Shown here piece by piece: positions 1 to 10,775 of a DNA stretch of 18,688 nt. The translations under genes were made by a program, and so were the position numbers. A model generated the notes under the pieces. The model was given only the letters and a program-made list of their open reading frames with translations. It did not search any database and was not told where the DNA came from. Source of the stretch: Thoreauomyces humboldtii (taxonomy: Eukaryota; Chytridiomycota; Chytridiomycetes; Spizellomycetales; Powellomycetaceae); assembly GCA_027596035.1 (NCBI GenBank), contig JADGJA010000438.1:1-18688 (forward strand), written 5' to 3'. How positions within the stretch are numbered: position 1 is the stretch's first letter; every line of letters begins with the position of its first letter.

Positions 1-382
1 CCCGCCGGTCTGTCCCCCGCACTCCCCTGCTTGACCAGTACAAGATCGTCCAGTTCCCCCTGAACACCGAGTCGGCCATGAAGAAGATCGAGGAGAACAA
101 CACCCTCGTCTTCATCTGCGACGTGCGCTCCAACAAGAGGCAGATCAAGGACGCCGTCAAGCGTCTCTACGACGTTGACGCCGCCAAGATCAACACGCTC
201 ATCAGGCCCGACGGAAAGAAGAAGGCGTACGTGCGTCTCTCTGCTGACGTTGACGCTCTTGACGTTGCCAACAAGGTATGGACATGCTTGCCTTGCGGAG
301 CTTTTTCTCATTAAACTCCGTGCGTATACTTGGCTTAAGCTCACATCTTTCTTGCCTCCACCAACAGATCGGCTTCATCTGA
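1..382 (+). CDS. RPL25: 60S ribosomal protein uL23 (L25/L23a), C-terminal part, cut by window edge
   Basis: This is a structural protein of the large ribosomal subunit, near the polypeptide exit tunnel, where uL23 contacts SRP and nascent-chain factors (family knowledge). The window opens inside an exon: codons run from base 3 to 275, and a GT-AG intron at 276-367 precedes the last codons and the TGA at 380-382. The visible protein includes [33 protein letters not shown] and DALDVANK, followed after splicing by IGFI. This matches the very conserved uL23 C-terminus, which ends IGII in animals. The 5' exons, including the N-terminal basic extension, lie outside the window. The gene is convergent with POL1, whose stop codon lies 320 bp away. 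Identity is certain; only the 5' end is missing. Confidence 0.97.
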
Positions 383-702
383 ACTATGATTTTTCTATTT
401 TGTTTGGAATGAATACGATGGTCCCCTTGTACACTTGTTGCTGTTGCTGTTCCGTTTCCTTGCTGTGATCGGTTTCTTTCCCTCGAGCCTCGTCTTGGCG
501 TTGCGGAGACAAGATGTGGGCTAGGATGTGGGCGAGTCTTGGATGTCAGTCTCGTCCAATGTTGCTGTAAGCGGCTAGGTAGGCCGGAGTAACGAAAATT
601 GGTTTCCCGCAAGGGTTCGATGTCGCTTGTTGTAAAGTACAGAATATGTATAACGGAGCAGGCAGCAATGACTGGATTTTGGGCATATCGTCCTCTAGGG
701 GC
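383..702. other. Convergent spacer between RPL25 and POL1
   Basis: This 320-bp stretch between two converging genes should hold both 3' UTRs and polyadenylation signals. I see T-rich tracts around 385-470 but no recognisable gene, repeat or RNA. Confidence 0.6.
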
Positions 703-3700
703 TCATGCGGCGAAAGCAAATAGCTGCTCGAGATTGACAAACCGCCGAGCGTTCTTCTCCAGGTATGCGCTCGCCACCTCCCTCAACGTTTCCAAGGCGA
801 GGATATCCTTGGTCACAATGCCACCGAATTTTGCTATATAGGCAAAGGTCAGGTAAGCAAACTTTAAACAAGACTCAAACGAAAGATAGGAGGTCGCTCA
901 CCCTTCGCATCCTGATCATCGACCGGCAATGTTTTCTCCGCTTTGTCAATATTGAACAAGGACTCGAAATACAGCAGTTGGGTGTAAAGCGCCGCATCGT
1001 CGTACTCGATGACCAACGCCCCGGTGCATGGGCCTTGCGAGGTCTCGACAGGACACTTCTCCGCGTAGACTCCCGTGGACCTCAGACGGCTACCGCACCC
1101 GCCAGTCGCGGATGGACATGTGGTCCAGGCGTTGCCGTAACGCTTGATGTGAGATCGGATGGCGGTGGTGAGCTGAGCAACGAGGGATGGGGTGCTGAGT
1201 GGGCTCGTGCAAGATGGACATGCGAAAGATGAAGTTGATGCGCCGTCCTGAACGGTAGGAGCCAAGTTAGTTTACTTTTAGACAGGTTGTCAGATCACCA
1301 GTGGGTACCTTTAAGCGCACAGCGCCCTTGAATTCATCTGTCGCCTTGCACGTCCTGCATACAGGCTTCCACTTCTCCACTGCCTTGAACCTCTCCTCGT
1401 CGCTCAGTTGACTGTCGAGCGTGTAGAGCGCATCCGCGTCCGTGTCTCCGCTCGCCCCGCTTCCAGCGCTCACGGTGTGGTATTTCGACGCGTCTAGACC
1501 CAGGCAGTCCGCTAGTCGTGCCACGTCGGTACCGTCGATGGGAGCGCACAGTCTCGCGGCCGGTGGGTGGACCTGAGTGCTGAGGTACCACTCAACATCG
1601 ATCTTCAAAGTACTGCCTTCTCGAGTCAGATCGTCGGGATGTCGAGCCCGTTCGGCCATCGTGGCGGCAGGGTCTCCCAGGCAGATCACGTAAGGAACTG
1701 TGTCACCTGCTCGAACGTTGTTGCCTCGTGTCCTCATTCGGAGGGCCACTTGGACTTGGGGTTGCGCCTTGATGTCGGCGTACTCTTCCGGGTTCTTTGT
1801 GAGACCCTTCGTGATCACGAAGCGTTCGATAGGAATTCGACCTGCCCGAGCTTCTTCGGCCACGCGGCTCAAGTGCCCATGTATCTTTTCCAGAACTTCC
1901 TCCTTGCCTGCGTCCGAAAACAGCTGATCCAAAATGTATCTGCACGGAAAATGATGAGATCGTTGTTCTTCTTGTGCGGAACAAGGACCTTACTCACGTG
2001 CTAACGTCGTGACTGAGCCCACACCAGTCTCGCCGTACCAAGTCAAGTCCCTTCGTCTCTCGAGTCATGACGAGCTGACCCTTCTTCTCTTCGACGACGA
2101 TGGCGGCGTATTTTTTCTTTTTTAAGAGCAGTAGACGCTGAAAGTATCCGTCCATCTCGATCTCGAGCAGCCGGTATCGCTTGTTGATAGCTTTCTTAAA
2201 ATCTGCGCCAATTTTCTTGACCTCCTCAAGATCGGTGCTGTTGGTGTTGATCATAATCGAATCCGTGTCGCCATAGATAACGTCCAGCCGGTCGCCTTCC
2301 GCGACGTGGACCGTGTTCTGCAGGATCTCTCGACCTTTCGAGGTGATCAACATGGCCAAAGGTTTTGCGTAGAACCGGGAATGTGCGAACCCGAGACATC
2401 CATACATGCTGTTTGCGGTGAGCTTCAGGCCCTTCTGTCTGATATCGTACTGTGCGAGCTCGACAGCGGTTGCTCGCGGATCCTTCATGAGGTTCTTCAC
2501 CACTCGACGACGGTCCACGAGATTTCCGAGGAGACGAGGAAGGATGCCTCGAGGAAGATCTTCGTCCGGGATCTCGGGGAGCACGTCCTCGGCAGCGGCA
2601 TCTGTGCCTCCTCTGGTTACCGTCGTAAAGCAGATGTTGTATTCTTGGATGATAGACGGGTACAGACTGTTGAAGTCGAGGAGCAGCACATATTTGTCGT
2701 AGAACCCCTTCTTTGGCTCCAGGACGAGGCCTCCGGCAAACGCAGGCTTGCGCCTTCCAGCTGTTCCCTTCTTCGCGGCCGGCTGGTCGTCATCATGCTC
2801 CTGCAGCTGGTCCACAACCATGCGACTTTTGTTTGGAAAATACTTGTCGGGGACGATGAATTTTCTGTTATGGAACTCATGAAGGAGTAGATACTCGTTT
2901 CGCTCAGCGCGTGCGCCCGTCATCGTTCGAGACCACAAGTTGCCAGCGAGGTTGGTAAGTTGCTTCGTGAGCGGCAACACCTGAAGCTTGAACATGAGTT
3001 GCGCATTGAGATACCCGTCGAACTCGCAGTGCTGGATCATCTCGAGGAGTTTCTCCGAGTCCCAAAAGTACGTGGGAAGCTTCTCGTAGTCGATGTCCGG
3101 TCGATCGACGTCGAGTTGCGAGGCGGCCAAGGACGTCAAGCTGAAGCTCTTTGATTTGATGAGGTCCTGTGCTGCGCGATATGTATCGCAGAGGAGTCGA
3201 CCACTTGCAATTTGCCGCTCTTGATAGGTCGAGTCGGAGGTCCCGCCAGCGCCGGCTTGCAGCTTCGGCCAGTCGGTCCTCCGTAGCCGTCCGATTTTGG
3301 ACCAGGTGTTGTAGTCCACTTTGTTGGCCTTCATGCGGTGCAGTAGCACGTCGAGGTCAAAGTCAATAAAGTTGTGGCCAACGATAATGTCGGGGTCGCT
3401 GCGGTGGATCTTTGCCATAAGGAAGCTTAGAAGAGCTCGCTCGTTCCCCGGAGTCTCGATCTTTGTTTTCTGCCGTTGCAGGAGATCGGTAAAGCCAGCA
3501 GGAAGTGGGATATCGACAAGGGGTCGCATGACGGTAAATCGTGAAGGTTGCAGGTTGTCGTTAGATCCTCCGTCAATGTCCACGTTGGTGTAAACCAGCC
3601 CGCTGGCCGCCACAATCTCATTGACGTGCCTGTCGTGGTTTTTGACCGTTCGCAGTGTCAGACTCATAACAGTCAGCGGGGGTGCCGTCTTCGGCGCGGT

Positions 3701-5547
3701 CGGATCGCCCTCTTTGAAAGGATTCAACATTTTTGGGTCGTCAATCTCTATCTCCACCCTGCACCACGATAGCCCTCGATTTGAAAGCTTGGCTTCCTTG
3801 ATCTGCACCCAGCAGGGGCCCATGAGTCGCCGCTTGAGGATGAAGGTCTCGAGTGCCCCCGTGTTGGCTCCAAAGATGCGGCTGAAGGTGCGTCCGGACA
3901 AATTTGCCGGTAGCTCTGGTTGCGTATACGAGTACGCAACCTTTAAGTAGTCAGCTTCGGCGGGGACTCCCGGGACCTCGAATGCGTAGTGCCGAGGAAC
4001 CTGCGCAGAGGCATACTCCTTGATGCCATGCTTGCGACGTAGCGTATCAAACTCGGTGTAGACGTCACCCAGTGAGACGTCCGAGTCCGTGACGTTACCG
4101 TCGCTGTCCAGTTGGGTTTTCCGGGGAAGAACAAAGACGTTGCGCTGGATGTTGTTGATCCTTGTGCAGCAAGAGACATAGTTTCTAGTATTACGGTCCA
4201 GGACCTACAGATTCAAAAAGAAGCATGAGTAGCCATTCCACGGAATCCCTTGCAGTGTAGCAGAGAATAAAACCTTTCCAAAAAGGTACACAACGCCGTT
4301 CTTGTCGAAAGCATCGAACCAAAACATGTGGAGCGTGCCATCCTCCTCCAAAATTTCCGGCCCCGATCTCGCTCCACTATTCAAGGAGCTTTCATGCGTG
4401 CTTTGGGATGGGTCCATGTTGCGAACGGTGAGAGAGTCATTCACGGACAACCATCCCCGACAGTGCGCATTGTCGGGAGCGGAAACAATGTCCGCCTCCG
4501 CCTGAGCCACCTCTGCGCGCTCAAACTTTGGTGCATAGCTGACCATCTGTCTAACGGCACGGTGCTGCAGTGGCTTTACTTTGACCTCGACCACGCTGTC
4601 GTCGACGTGCTCGACCTCCATGGGTTCATCCGGCACGACTTCTGAGACGTCATCATTCTCTGCTGCTGGCAAATTGCTTTCGTCCACCGAAAAGGCAGCG
4701 TCGTCAAAGCCCTGAGTCTGAAAATCGTACGTCTCGGCTTGCTGCGTATTTTCCGAAGACGGCCGAGTGCCGCTTTCGAGCACTGATGGGACAGGGACTG
4801 ATGCTGCAGCGCGCTTAGTCGGGGTGACAATATGGTCTTTGCGCGGTGCAGCGTACGGCGATCTCGCGTAAGCCGACAACAAGGGCCGGATCGTAGGTTC
4901 GGACTTTATCTTTTTGGCAATATGCTGGGGCACTTGCTCTTCCAGGTCGCCGAAAATGGACTCCAAGAGATCCTCCTCTGTCGCTTTGGACATCTGTTGA
5001 GGAAATGAGTTGCTGGAATCAAGTCCTTTGAAGCAAATACGACGGCTATGCGGGTTCTCTTTGGCTTACCGGTGGGGCAGCCGGTGCCTTGGGTTTCGGC
5101 TTCTGTGCCTGCTTGCTCAAAGCATTCTTGATGCTACCTTTCGCCTCCGGCTTCGCCTTCCGCTTTCGCTTGGATTTGCCAGCATCAAAGTCTTCCTCGT
5201 CCTCGGATTCGTCCTCGGATCGCCACTCATCCTGGCCATAGTCGACGTAGCCCAGTCCATCATCGTCCGTGACGAACTCGCCACCCCCATTGATGATCTC
5301 TTTCCTCCTGTGAGCCTTATACTCTTCCTCTGTGACTTCGTCGTACAGCGCATTGCTGTGAGCTGCCTCTTCCTGCCACATCAGTTGTAAGCGTCAGCGA
5401 GAAGAAGCAGGTCCGTCCCTCCCCGAGCACATTGGTCTCCCAACCTCTCCCTGTTCTTCCACTCACCTGGTATTCAGAGAGACCCGATGCACCTGCCTCA
5501 CGAGCCTGCCTTATACGGGCGAGAGCTGCTTCGCGTGCCGAAGACAT
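703..5547 (-). CDS. POL1: DNA polymerase alpha catalytic subunit (family B)
   Basis: This subunit extends the RNA primers made by primase during replication initiation. Exons on the complement: 5547-5467, 5372-5070, 4993-4274, 4204-1998, 1939-1309, 1247-902 and 833-703. Phases close to a 1472-aa protein, close to yeast and human Pol alpha (about 1460-1470 aa). The acidic N-terminus carries DDDGLGYVDYGQDEW and, at about residues 134-145, EEDLLESIFGDL, which resembles the short Ctf4-binding type motif (inference). Polymerase motif A is DFNSLYPSII from residue 878, motif B is KLTANSMYG from 962, and motif C is YGDTDSI with GDTDS at 1013-1017. The exonuclease-like fold is present without proofreading function, as in the family. 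Two C-terminal zinc modules have Cys1298/1301/1324/1327 and Cys1358/1365/1379/1388; these bind the B subunit. The donor of intron 3 (GTTTTA at 4273) is weak. The start at 5547 gives the conserved opening before ALARIRQAREAG. Confidence 0.97.
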
Positions 5548-5842
5548 TGTCGGCGAGCGCTATGAGTAGAATGAAGGAGGGCCAGAGGAATGGGGCGAGT
5601 GCGAATGGGGCGAGGGTGGAAATGTAGCAGGCCTCTTCGGACTCGTCTGGACAAACGACATTTCAGAAAGGTTCATTTCCGTTCCCTCGGTACCAGCTTT
5701 GTACCAGAGACCAGAGCATCGGAAGTCCTCCTCCCCGGATGGCGGTCCAGCACGATTCTTGGAACCGCCCATCTGTCTTCCCACCTGTAGATCAGACCTA
5801 CGAAACGATCCCATCTTGCTGTGCGCTCAGTCCTTCGCCACG
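5548..5842. promoter_or_regulatory. Shared divergent promoter of POL1 and PRP39
   Basis: Only 295 bp separate the two start codons, so both promoters must lie here or overlap the genes. A 12-bp direct repeat GAATGGGGCGAG occurs at 5588-5599 and 5603-5614, close to the POL1 start. No TATA box and no ACGCGT (MluI cell-cycle) box is visible. Transcription starts cannot be placed by eye. Confidence 0.6.
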
Positions 5843-8755
5843 ATGAACAACGTCCCTCACTCTGATGGTAAGCATCTGCATGACTGTCTCTGTTCCTTTG
5901 GACTTCTGTAGGGACACCTTTGTACTGACGTTCCACCGGTCTTGTTGCGAACCAAAATCAGTCCAGGCCAACGGGAGCTCACACGGGCAGCACAACGACG
6001 ACGCAGCTCGCGACGCTGTCGCTGCTCGTGACGAGGATTCGACCGCACTGTCAGAGTGGGACAGGTTGTGGGACGTCGTGCAGAAGGTAGCCCAGAAAGA
6101 AAGCGCTCGGCCGGGCCTTTGATCCACTCACCCTCTTCCCTACGTATAGAACCCAGACGACTTTGCATCGTGGGAATACCTGCTGCGATCGGCCGAGCAG
6201 GATGAAGGCGGATCTCCCCTCAACAAGGATTCCTCGGACGCTTCGACAGAAAAGCTGCGAACCGTTTACGACCACTTTCTTGCGAAGTTTCCCCTCTGCT
6301 TTGGCTACTGGAAAAAATATGCAGACTGGGAGCTGCTTCTCGAAGGAGCACAAAAGTCCGTTGAGGTAAAGAGGAGAGAGCAACGAAAGGCGGTACAAAG
6401 CCTTGCGTTCTGAACTCGTCACGCTTGGATCAGATCTTTGAGCGCGGGGTCGTATCGATACACAACAGTATAGATCTATGGACGCAATATGCCGCATTTC
6501 GCATCGAAACCTTCCCAGACGACGAATCAGCAATTCGGAGGTGAGTCTACCTCTTCCGTCCTTGCAATACTGGTGGCGACCACTCCACCCATGGATTCCT
6601 CTTTCTTGTGGAACCTGCGTGCGATTCCGTGCCCTGCGCCTGCAAGGCTGACTGGAGTCTCCAGGCAATCTGATGTCGCGCAGAGAGCCTGAGCCCCTCT
6701 ACGAGTTCAGTATGCGTGGGCTTATCCGTGTATGTTGGACGAGCACATCGTTTTTTTTTGGCTCTTCCGTTGTGCTGAGGCGTTGGGGTGTTGGCAAAGG
6801 TCTTGCTTTCTGAGTGTCAACGTTATCTAATCTGCGTTCGTGCCTTCCCATTGCAGTCTCTTCGACCGCGGGGCCGATCAGGTTGGACAGGATTTTCTGA
6901 GCCATCCATTTTGGGACAAGTACATCGACTTCGAAGAGTCAAAGCAAAACACTGCAGGAGTGGTGTCAATTCTGGAACGCATCGTTCACATTCCCCTGCA
7001 CCAATATGCACGATATTTTGAAAAGTAGGTGAAAAGTGCACACCTTCTGGTCGGCATACGGCTGGACTCATCTTTGGCTTTAGGTATACCACATTGACTG
7101 CCGAAGGGGACAGCGGAGAAGCTGGCAAGGTTCGCAGGGCGATGTTTGGAAAGCGCTTTGAGCAGAGCCTGACCGTACCAATTTCTAGGCCGATGAGGAG
7201 GACCAGCGGAAGCAGGCGCACGATCGCAACGTAGCTACCTACATGAAGACCCAGAGTGCCGTAGAGAAGCGATGGGTATTTGAAGCCGAGATCAAGCGGC
7301 CCTACTTCCACGTTAAGCCTTTAGACGAGGGACAGCTGGTAAATTGGCGAAAGTATCTCGACTTTGAAGAAACGGAGGGAGAGCAGGCTCGCATCTACAC
7401 TCTTTATGAGCGGTGTTTGGTGCCTTGCGTAAGTTTGAAACATTTCATGCGGCATTGGCGGTCGAAGTGTATATTTACTCAGTTTCCGCTTGCAGGCGCT
7501 GTACGAGGAATTCTGGCAGCGATACGTTCGCTTTGTGTTGTCGCGCGATGATCGAACCGGCGCTCATAGCATCTTTATCCGAGCGACTACCATCTTCGTT
7601 CCGTCAACGTGAGTCTCCCGCTCTCTTCATGTTCCTTTCAAACATATCAACCTCGTTTTCTCCCAGGAGACCGGCGATCCGCCTCTCGTATGCGGCGTTC
7701 GAGGAGGGTGAAGGACGCGTTGACAAAGCCCGAGCGGTATATGCGAGCATCCTTCAGCAAAGTGAGATGGCGATTTTTGCCTTGTTGGGAAGGGCGAGAC
7801 TGACACACCCGTTGCAGTTCCAGGGCACCTCGAAACTCTGACAAAATCAGCATACTTCGAACAACGGCAAGCAGGTTTGCCTGGAGCTTTGAAACTCTTA
7901 ACGGAAGCGATTGCAGGATCCTCCAGTAATGATTCGAAGGCGTACCTGGAGGTGGTGAAGGCGCGTATTCAATATAAGGTAATGACTTTCAAAGGTTGCC
8001 TTTGTTCGTCAGCGAGGAACACCAAGAACTAAACTGATACATGAACTCGCGCAGGCCAACCATGACATTATGCATACTCGGAGCGTTTACGAAGAAGCTA
8101 TTCGAACATACTCCGCATCCAAATTCCTCTTCCTCTCGTATCTGCTTTTCGAAATACAGCAAAATGGTGACATGCAGTCCTGCTTTCTCGAAGTCCATAC
8201 ACCAGAACTGACCCTCCGATCCCTCAGTCACAGATGAAAAGGCAGTGATTTACATCGGACAGGCTTGGACGTCTATCAAGGCATCCACTCTTGCAGCGGA
8301 AGAGAAACGCGACCTTGGTCTCCGATATCTTGACCATCTGCATGAGACGTCTAACGATATCGCCCTCATTAACGCCGTTGAGCTCGAGGTCCTCAGAGAG
8401 TACTCCGACAAAGCCGGGGAAGCATCCCGGAAGCGGTCAGTGGAAGGCACGGACGCGGGAGGAAGGGTCATCAAGCAGATGAGAGCTAGTTCCTCGGCGC
8501 CAGTACCACCGGCTCCCGTGGCTCCCGTCGCTCCGACTGGGTATTACCCACCCCAACAGCCGACTGGGTATTACCCGCAAACTGGTTACGCGCCGCAGGT
8601 AAGGAGAGTTGGTGGTATGACCGATCCCGCCCGGCGTATCGTTTTTTTAATTGCTCGATTTTTAGGGATACGGCGCCGCTGCAAACTACTATGGAGCTGC
8701 CGCAGGAGGCTGGGACTACTCCCAGCAGCAGCAACATGGAGGGACGGGCTATTGA
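5843..8755 (+). CDS. PRP39: Pre-mRNA-processing factor Prp39 (U1 snRNP, HAT repeats)
   Basis: Prp39 is a U1 snRNP-associated protein built of half-a-TPR (HAT) helices that helps commit 5' splice sites. Exons: 5843-5867, 5962-6086, 6150-6365, 6434-6540, 6857-7024, 7084-7129, 7189-7428, 7496-7608, 7667-7761, 7818-7978, 8055-8166, 8234-8598 and 8666-8755. All phases close to 620 aa, the usual fungal Prp39 length. HAT-type blocks include [74 protein letters not shown] and [10 protein letters not shown]. The last about 60 residues are low complexity with PTGYYP repeats and Y/G/Q runs. Twelve introns make it the most fragmented gene here. Intron 4 (316 nt) is an outlier beside 56-94 nt for the rest. 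The start ATG lies in an 8-codon first exon; that exon is the least certain part. Confidence 0.93.
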
Positions 8756-9122
8756 TGACCCTCCACTTCGACCCTTCATTTCTTATCATTGCTTACGCGG
8801 TTCAGAAAAAGAAAATGCCGCCTGTCTGCATCTACTCAGGGATGGGCTTTCGAGCAACGCCACCTGCACAGAGAACCTCCATGCGTTTGATGAAAAGCCG
8901 AGCCACATCATTCAAGGGCAGGGAACCCGACTGGGAGAGGAGAATCCGCATCCTTCATCGCGAATTCGGGTTGTGCTCGTGCAGAGAGTCAATGCTCGGG
9001 GAGCGGCAGGTTTGTCCCCCAAAGCGTCGGATGAGAAGGGACTGTAGGAGACACAACGAAAGAGAATACTTCGGATCGTAACTGGAGTGCGATCGGTGGA
9101 TGGTAAAATCCCGCTTTACTCA
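8756..9122. other. Convergent spacer between PRP39 and BET1
   Basis: This 367-bp stretch lies between the stops of two converging genes. It should hold their 3' UTRs. Open frames that run through it are read-through of PRP39 frames and show no domain. No repeat or RNA gene seen. Confidence 0.55.
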
Positions 9123-9723
9123 TCATGGCACGGCAACGGTGGTGCTACTGCTGCTGCTCGACCGCCTCCACATGAACCAGATGACGAAGAACAGAAGAAC
9201 TATGATCCCGATGATGCTGCAGGTATGTCGACCATGCTTCATCCCTATCATGTGCGTCACGCGCTTCATGCTGTTCCTCAGCTTGTCCGTCGCGGAATCG
9301 AACGTGTTGCCCTATTGCAAGCCAGGTGTTAGTTGCGCTGCATGTATTGGAGAATGACAATTGACGAGGAATACAACCATGTCGCCTAAAAATCTGCGAA
9401 GACATCAGCGAGGGAGTCTCTCCATCAGCACAAAAACCTCGCCAATCCATGGCACTCACTGGTTTTGCGAGTTCACATCGTCATGGATCTCCAGTGATAT
9501 CTGGAGTAGGTCCGATCGAAAAGTTCAGCTGGGTGCTGACGCATTTCCTGGGACAGACGCTACTATGAGGCCGTCCGAAGCGCCCACTCACATGCTTCAA
9601 AGCTGATATCTTCCCGTGTAGGGAATCCATTGCTTCATCGTTCTGATACTCAAGAAGTCGATCGTTTGCGTCGTTCTGCTGCCGGTTCCGAGTATCGCGG
9701 TCGTTGTTTCTGTGGGGTTGCAT
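9123..9723 (-). CDS. BET1: Bet1/Sft1-type Qc-SNARE, ER-Golgi membrane fusion
   Basis: This is a small tail-anchored SNARE that assembles with Sed5, Bos1 and Sec22-type partners for ER-Golgi fusion (family knowledge). Exons on the complement: 9723-9592, 9500-9460, 9393-9378 (a 16-nt microexon) and 9311-9123. They encode 125 aa. Residues about 24-90 form the SNARE helix: LEYQNDEAMDSLHGKISALK, then ISLEIHDDVNSQN, then QFLGDM from the microexon, then GNTFDSATDKLRNSMKRV. Gln56 in NSQN fits the Qc zero-layer position. The membrane anchor is about residues 94-111 (IIGIIVLLFFVIWFMW), followed by RR, a serine run and a short lumenal tail, a little longer than usual. Intron 3 has a clean CTAAC branch site. 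Bet1 fits better than Sft1, but the two are hard to separate by eye. No ATG lies upstream in frame before a stop. Confidence 0.85.
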
Positions 9724-10775
9724 TGGAATGAATGGGCATGTCAGACGTGCTTTTCTGGCTGCAGAGGACAGGAACGGCGAGGCGGATACCGGAATGCCAT
9801 CTTCTCGAGGGTAGCCGAGGTTGAGTATGGAGAGAGTACTTGTGGGGTCGTGGGAAACGGTCCCAGTTTACGTTGCGGTTTGGAATAGAGGTGCGAACTG
9901 ATGCCTTTTGGTGACACACGACACGGTTCACGGTTCAACGCGCCCGTGTCACCAGAAACTCATGTCCTCCTGCATCCTCATCCTCGTCCATTCCTCACTT
10001 TATATGAGCAGGGGTTGGGTTCAAACGGGTTGATCCCTGGCTGGCAGGTAGTTCAATGGGCTAAAAATAGACTCTAAGCTCAGGACCTCGCTACGGCATA
10101 GCCAAGCGAAGAAGGACCGCGCTGTCGCATTGACACTGTTTTTCCAACTCGGCCATCCCGGCGGGCTCAAGACTAACTGTGGAAGATCCCTTGGTGGCCT
10201 CAGCTCAAAAGCTGGCTCATTTGCCATTGGATCTCAAACTCGGACCAACTTGAATTATACATCAGCGTGCCAACAAGGAGATTGGCGCTGTCAAAGTAGT
10301 AAGAGTCGGAGCGCTGCCAGAGTAATGAGACGGCAACTCCGCAGGTAACGTAGGTCAATGAGCCTGTACCATCGTTTTCGGTTGTCCTGAAAAGCTCAGT
10401 AAGCTACAATCGGCAGCCGGCCTGCCCCTGCTCTTAGGGTGGAGGGTAGCACAACAAGCTGAACGGGCAACGTCCTTGGTCAAGGACGCCGTGCCAGTGA
10501 CAAGTCGGTCCTGCCGATCGCCGCAGGAACATGAGTGCTGAGACGCATGTTGGTTGGCTCAGAGCAGCACTGCACCAGTATGATCTCAGCGTCCAGAGTA
10601 GCAAGGGCTGATCGCGGGCAATGGCTAGCGGTCTAACAAGCTGGACAACCTAGAGCAGAGCGCGGCAGGAGTACGCGGATAACCACGGAGAAAGTGCAGA
10701 CACACCGTTTTCCTGAGGGGAAGCGAACGCAATCTGTCCGCCGTGATGCTGCCACGATGCTTTGCCAGTATTCGC
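9724..10775. other. 1.05-kb intergenic region between BET1 and SRP102
   Basis: This is upstream of BET1 and downstream of SRP102, both on the minus strand. The BET1-proximal part (to about 10.0 kb) probably holds its promoter and 5' UTR. No open frame resembles a protein family, and codon use looks random. A B-box-like GGTTCAAAC near 10018 does not fold as a tRNA. I see no transposon ends, rRNA or convincing snoRNA boxes. Confidence 0.5.
9999..10004 (-). promoter_or_regulatory. TATA-like element upstream of BET1
   Basis: TATAAA reads on the minus strand about 276 bases upstream of the BET1 start codon. The distance would imply a long 5' UTR. A CTCTGCAG acceptor-like site just upstream of the ATG makes a 5' UTR intron conceivable. 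Single-motif evidence only. Confidence 0.2.

Noticed and set aside
202..612. Long open frame antisense to RPL25 (136 codons)
   Set aside because: It overlaps conserved uL23 codons on the other strand and resembles no protein; it is a shadow of GC-rich coding sequence.
2306..2890. Long open frame (194 codons) antisense within POL1
   Set aside because: It lies fully opposite the polymerase motif A/B/C exon and has no family features.
6051..6668. 205-codon open frame antisense to PRP39
   Set aside because: It runs across verified PRP39 exons and introns on the opposite strand and has no domain-like composition.
9087..9357. Plus-strand open frames with a hydrophobic stretch, possible small membrane protein
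   Set aside because: They are the reverse strand of the last BET1 exon; the minus-strand reading is supported by SNARE and membrane-anchor features and splice sites.
10010..10110. tRNA-like A-box and B-box (TAGTTCAATGG, GGTTCAAAC)
   Set aside because: The boxes are in the wrong order and spacing, and the T-stem bases flanking TTCAAAC do not pair, so no cloverleaf forms.
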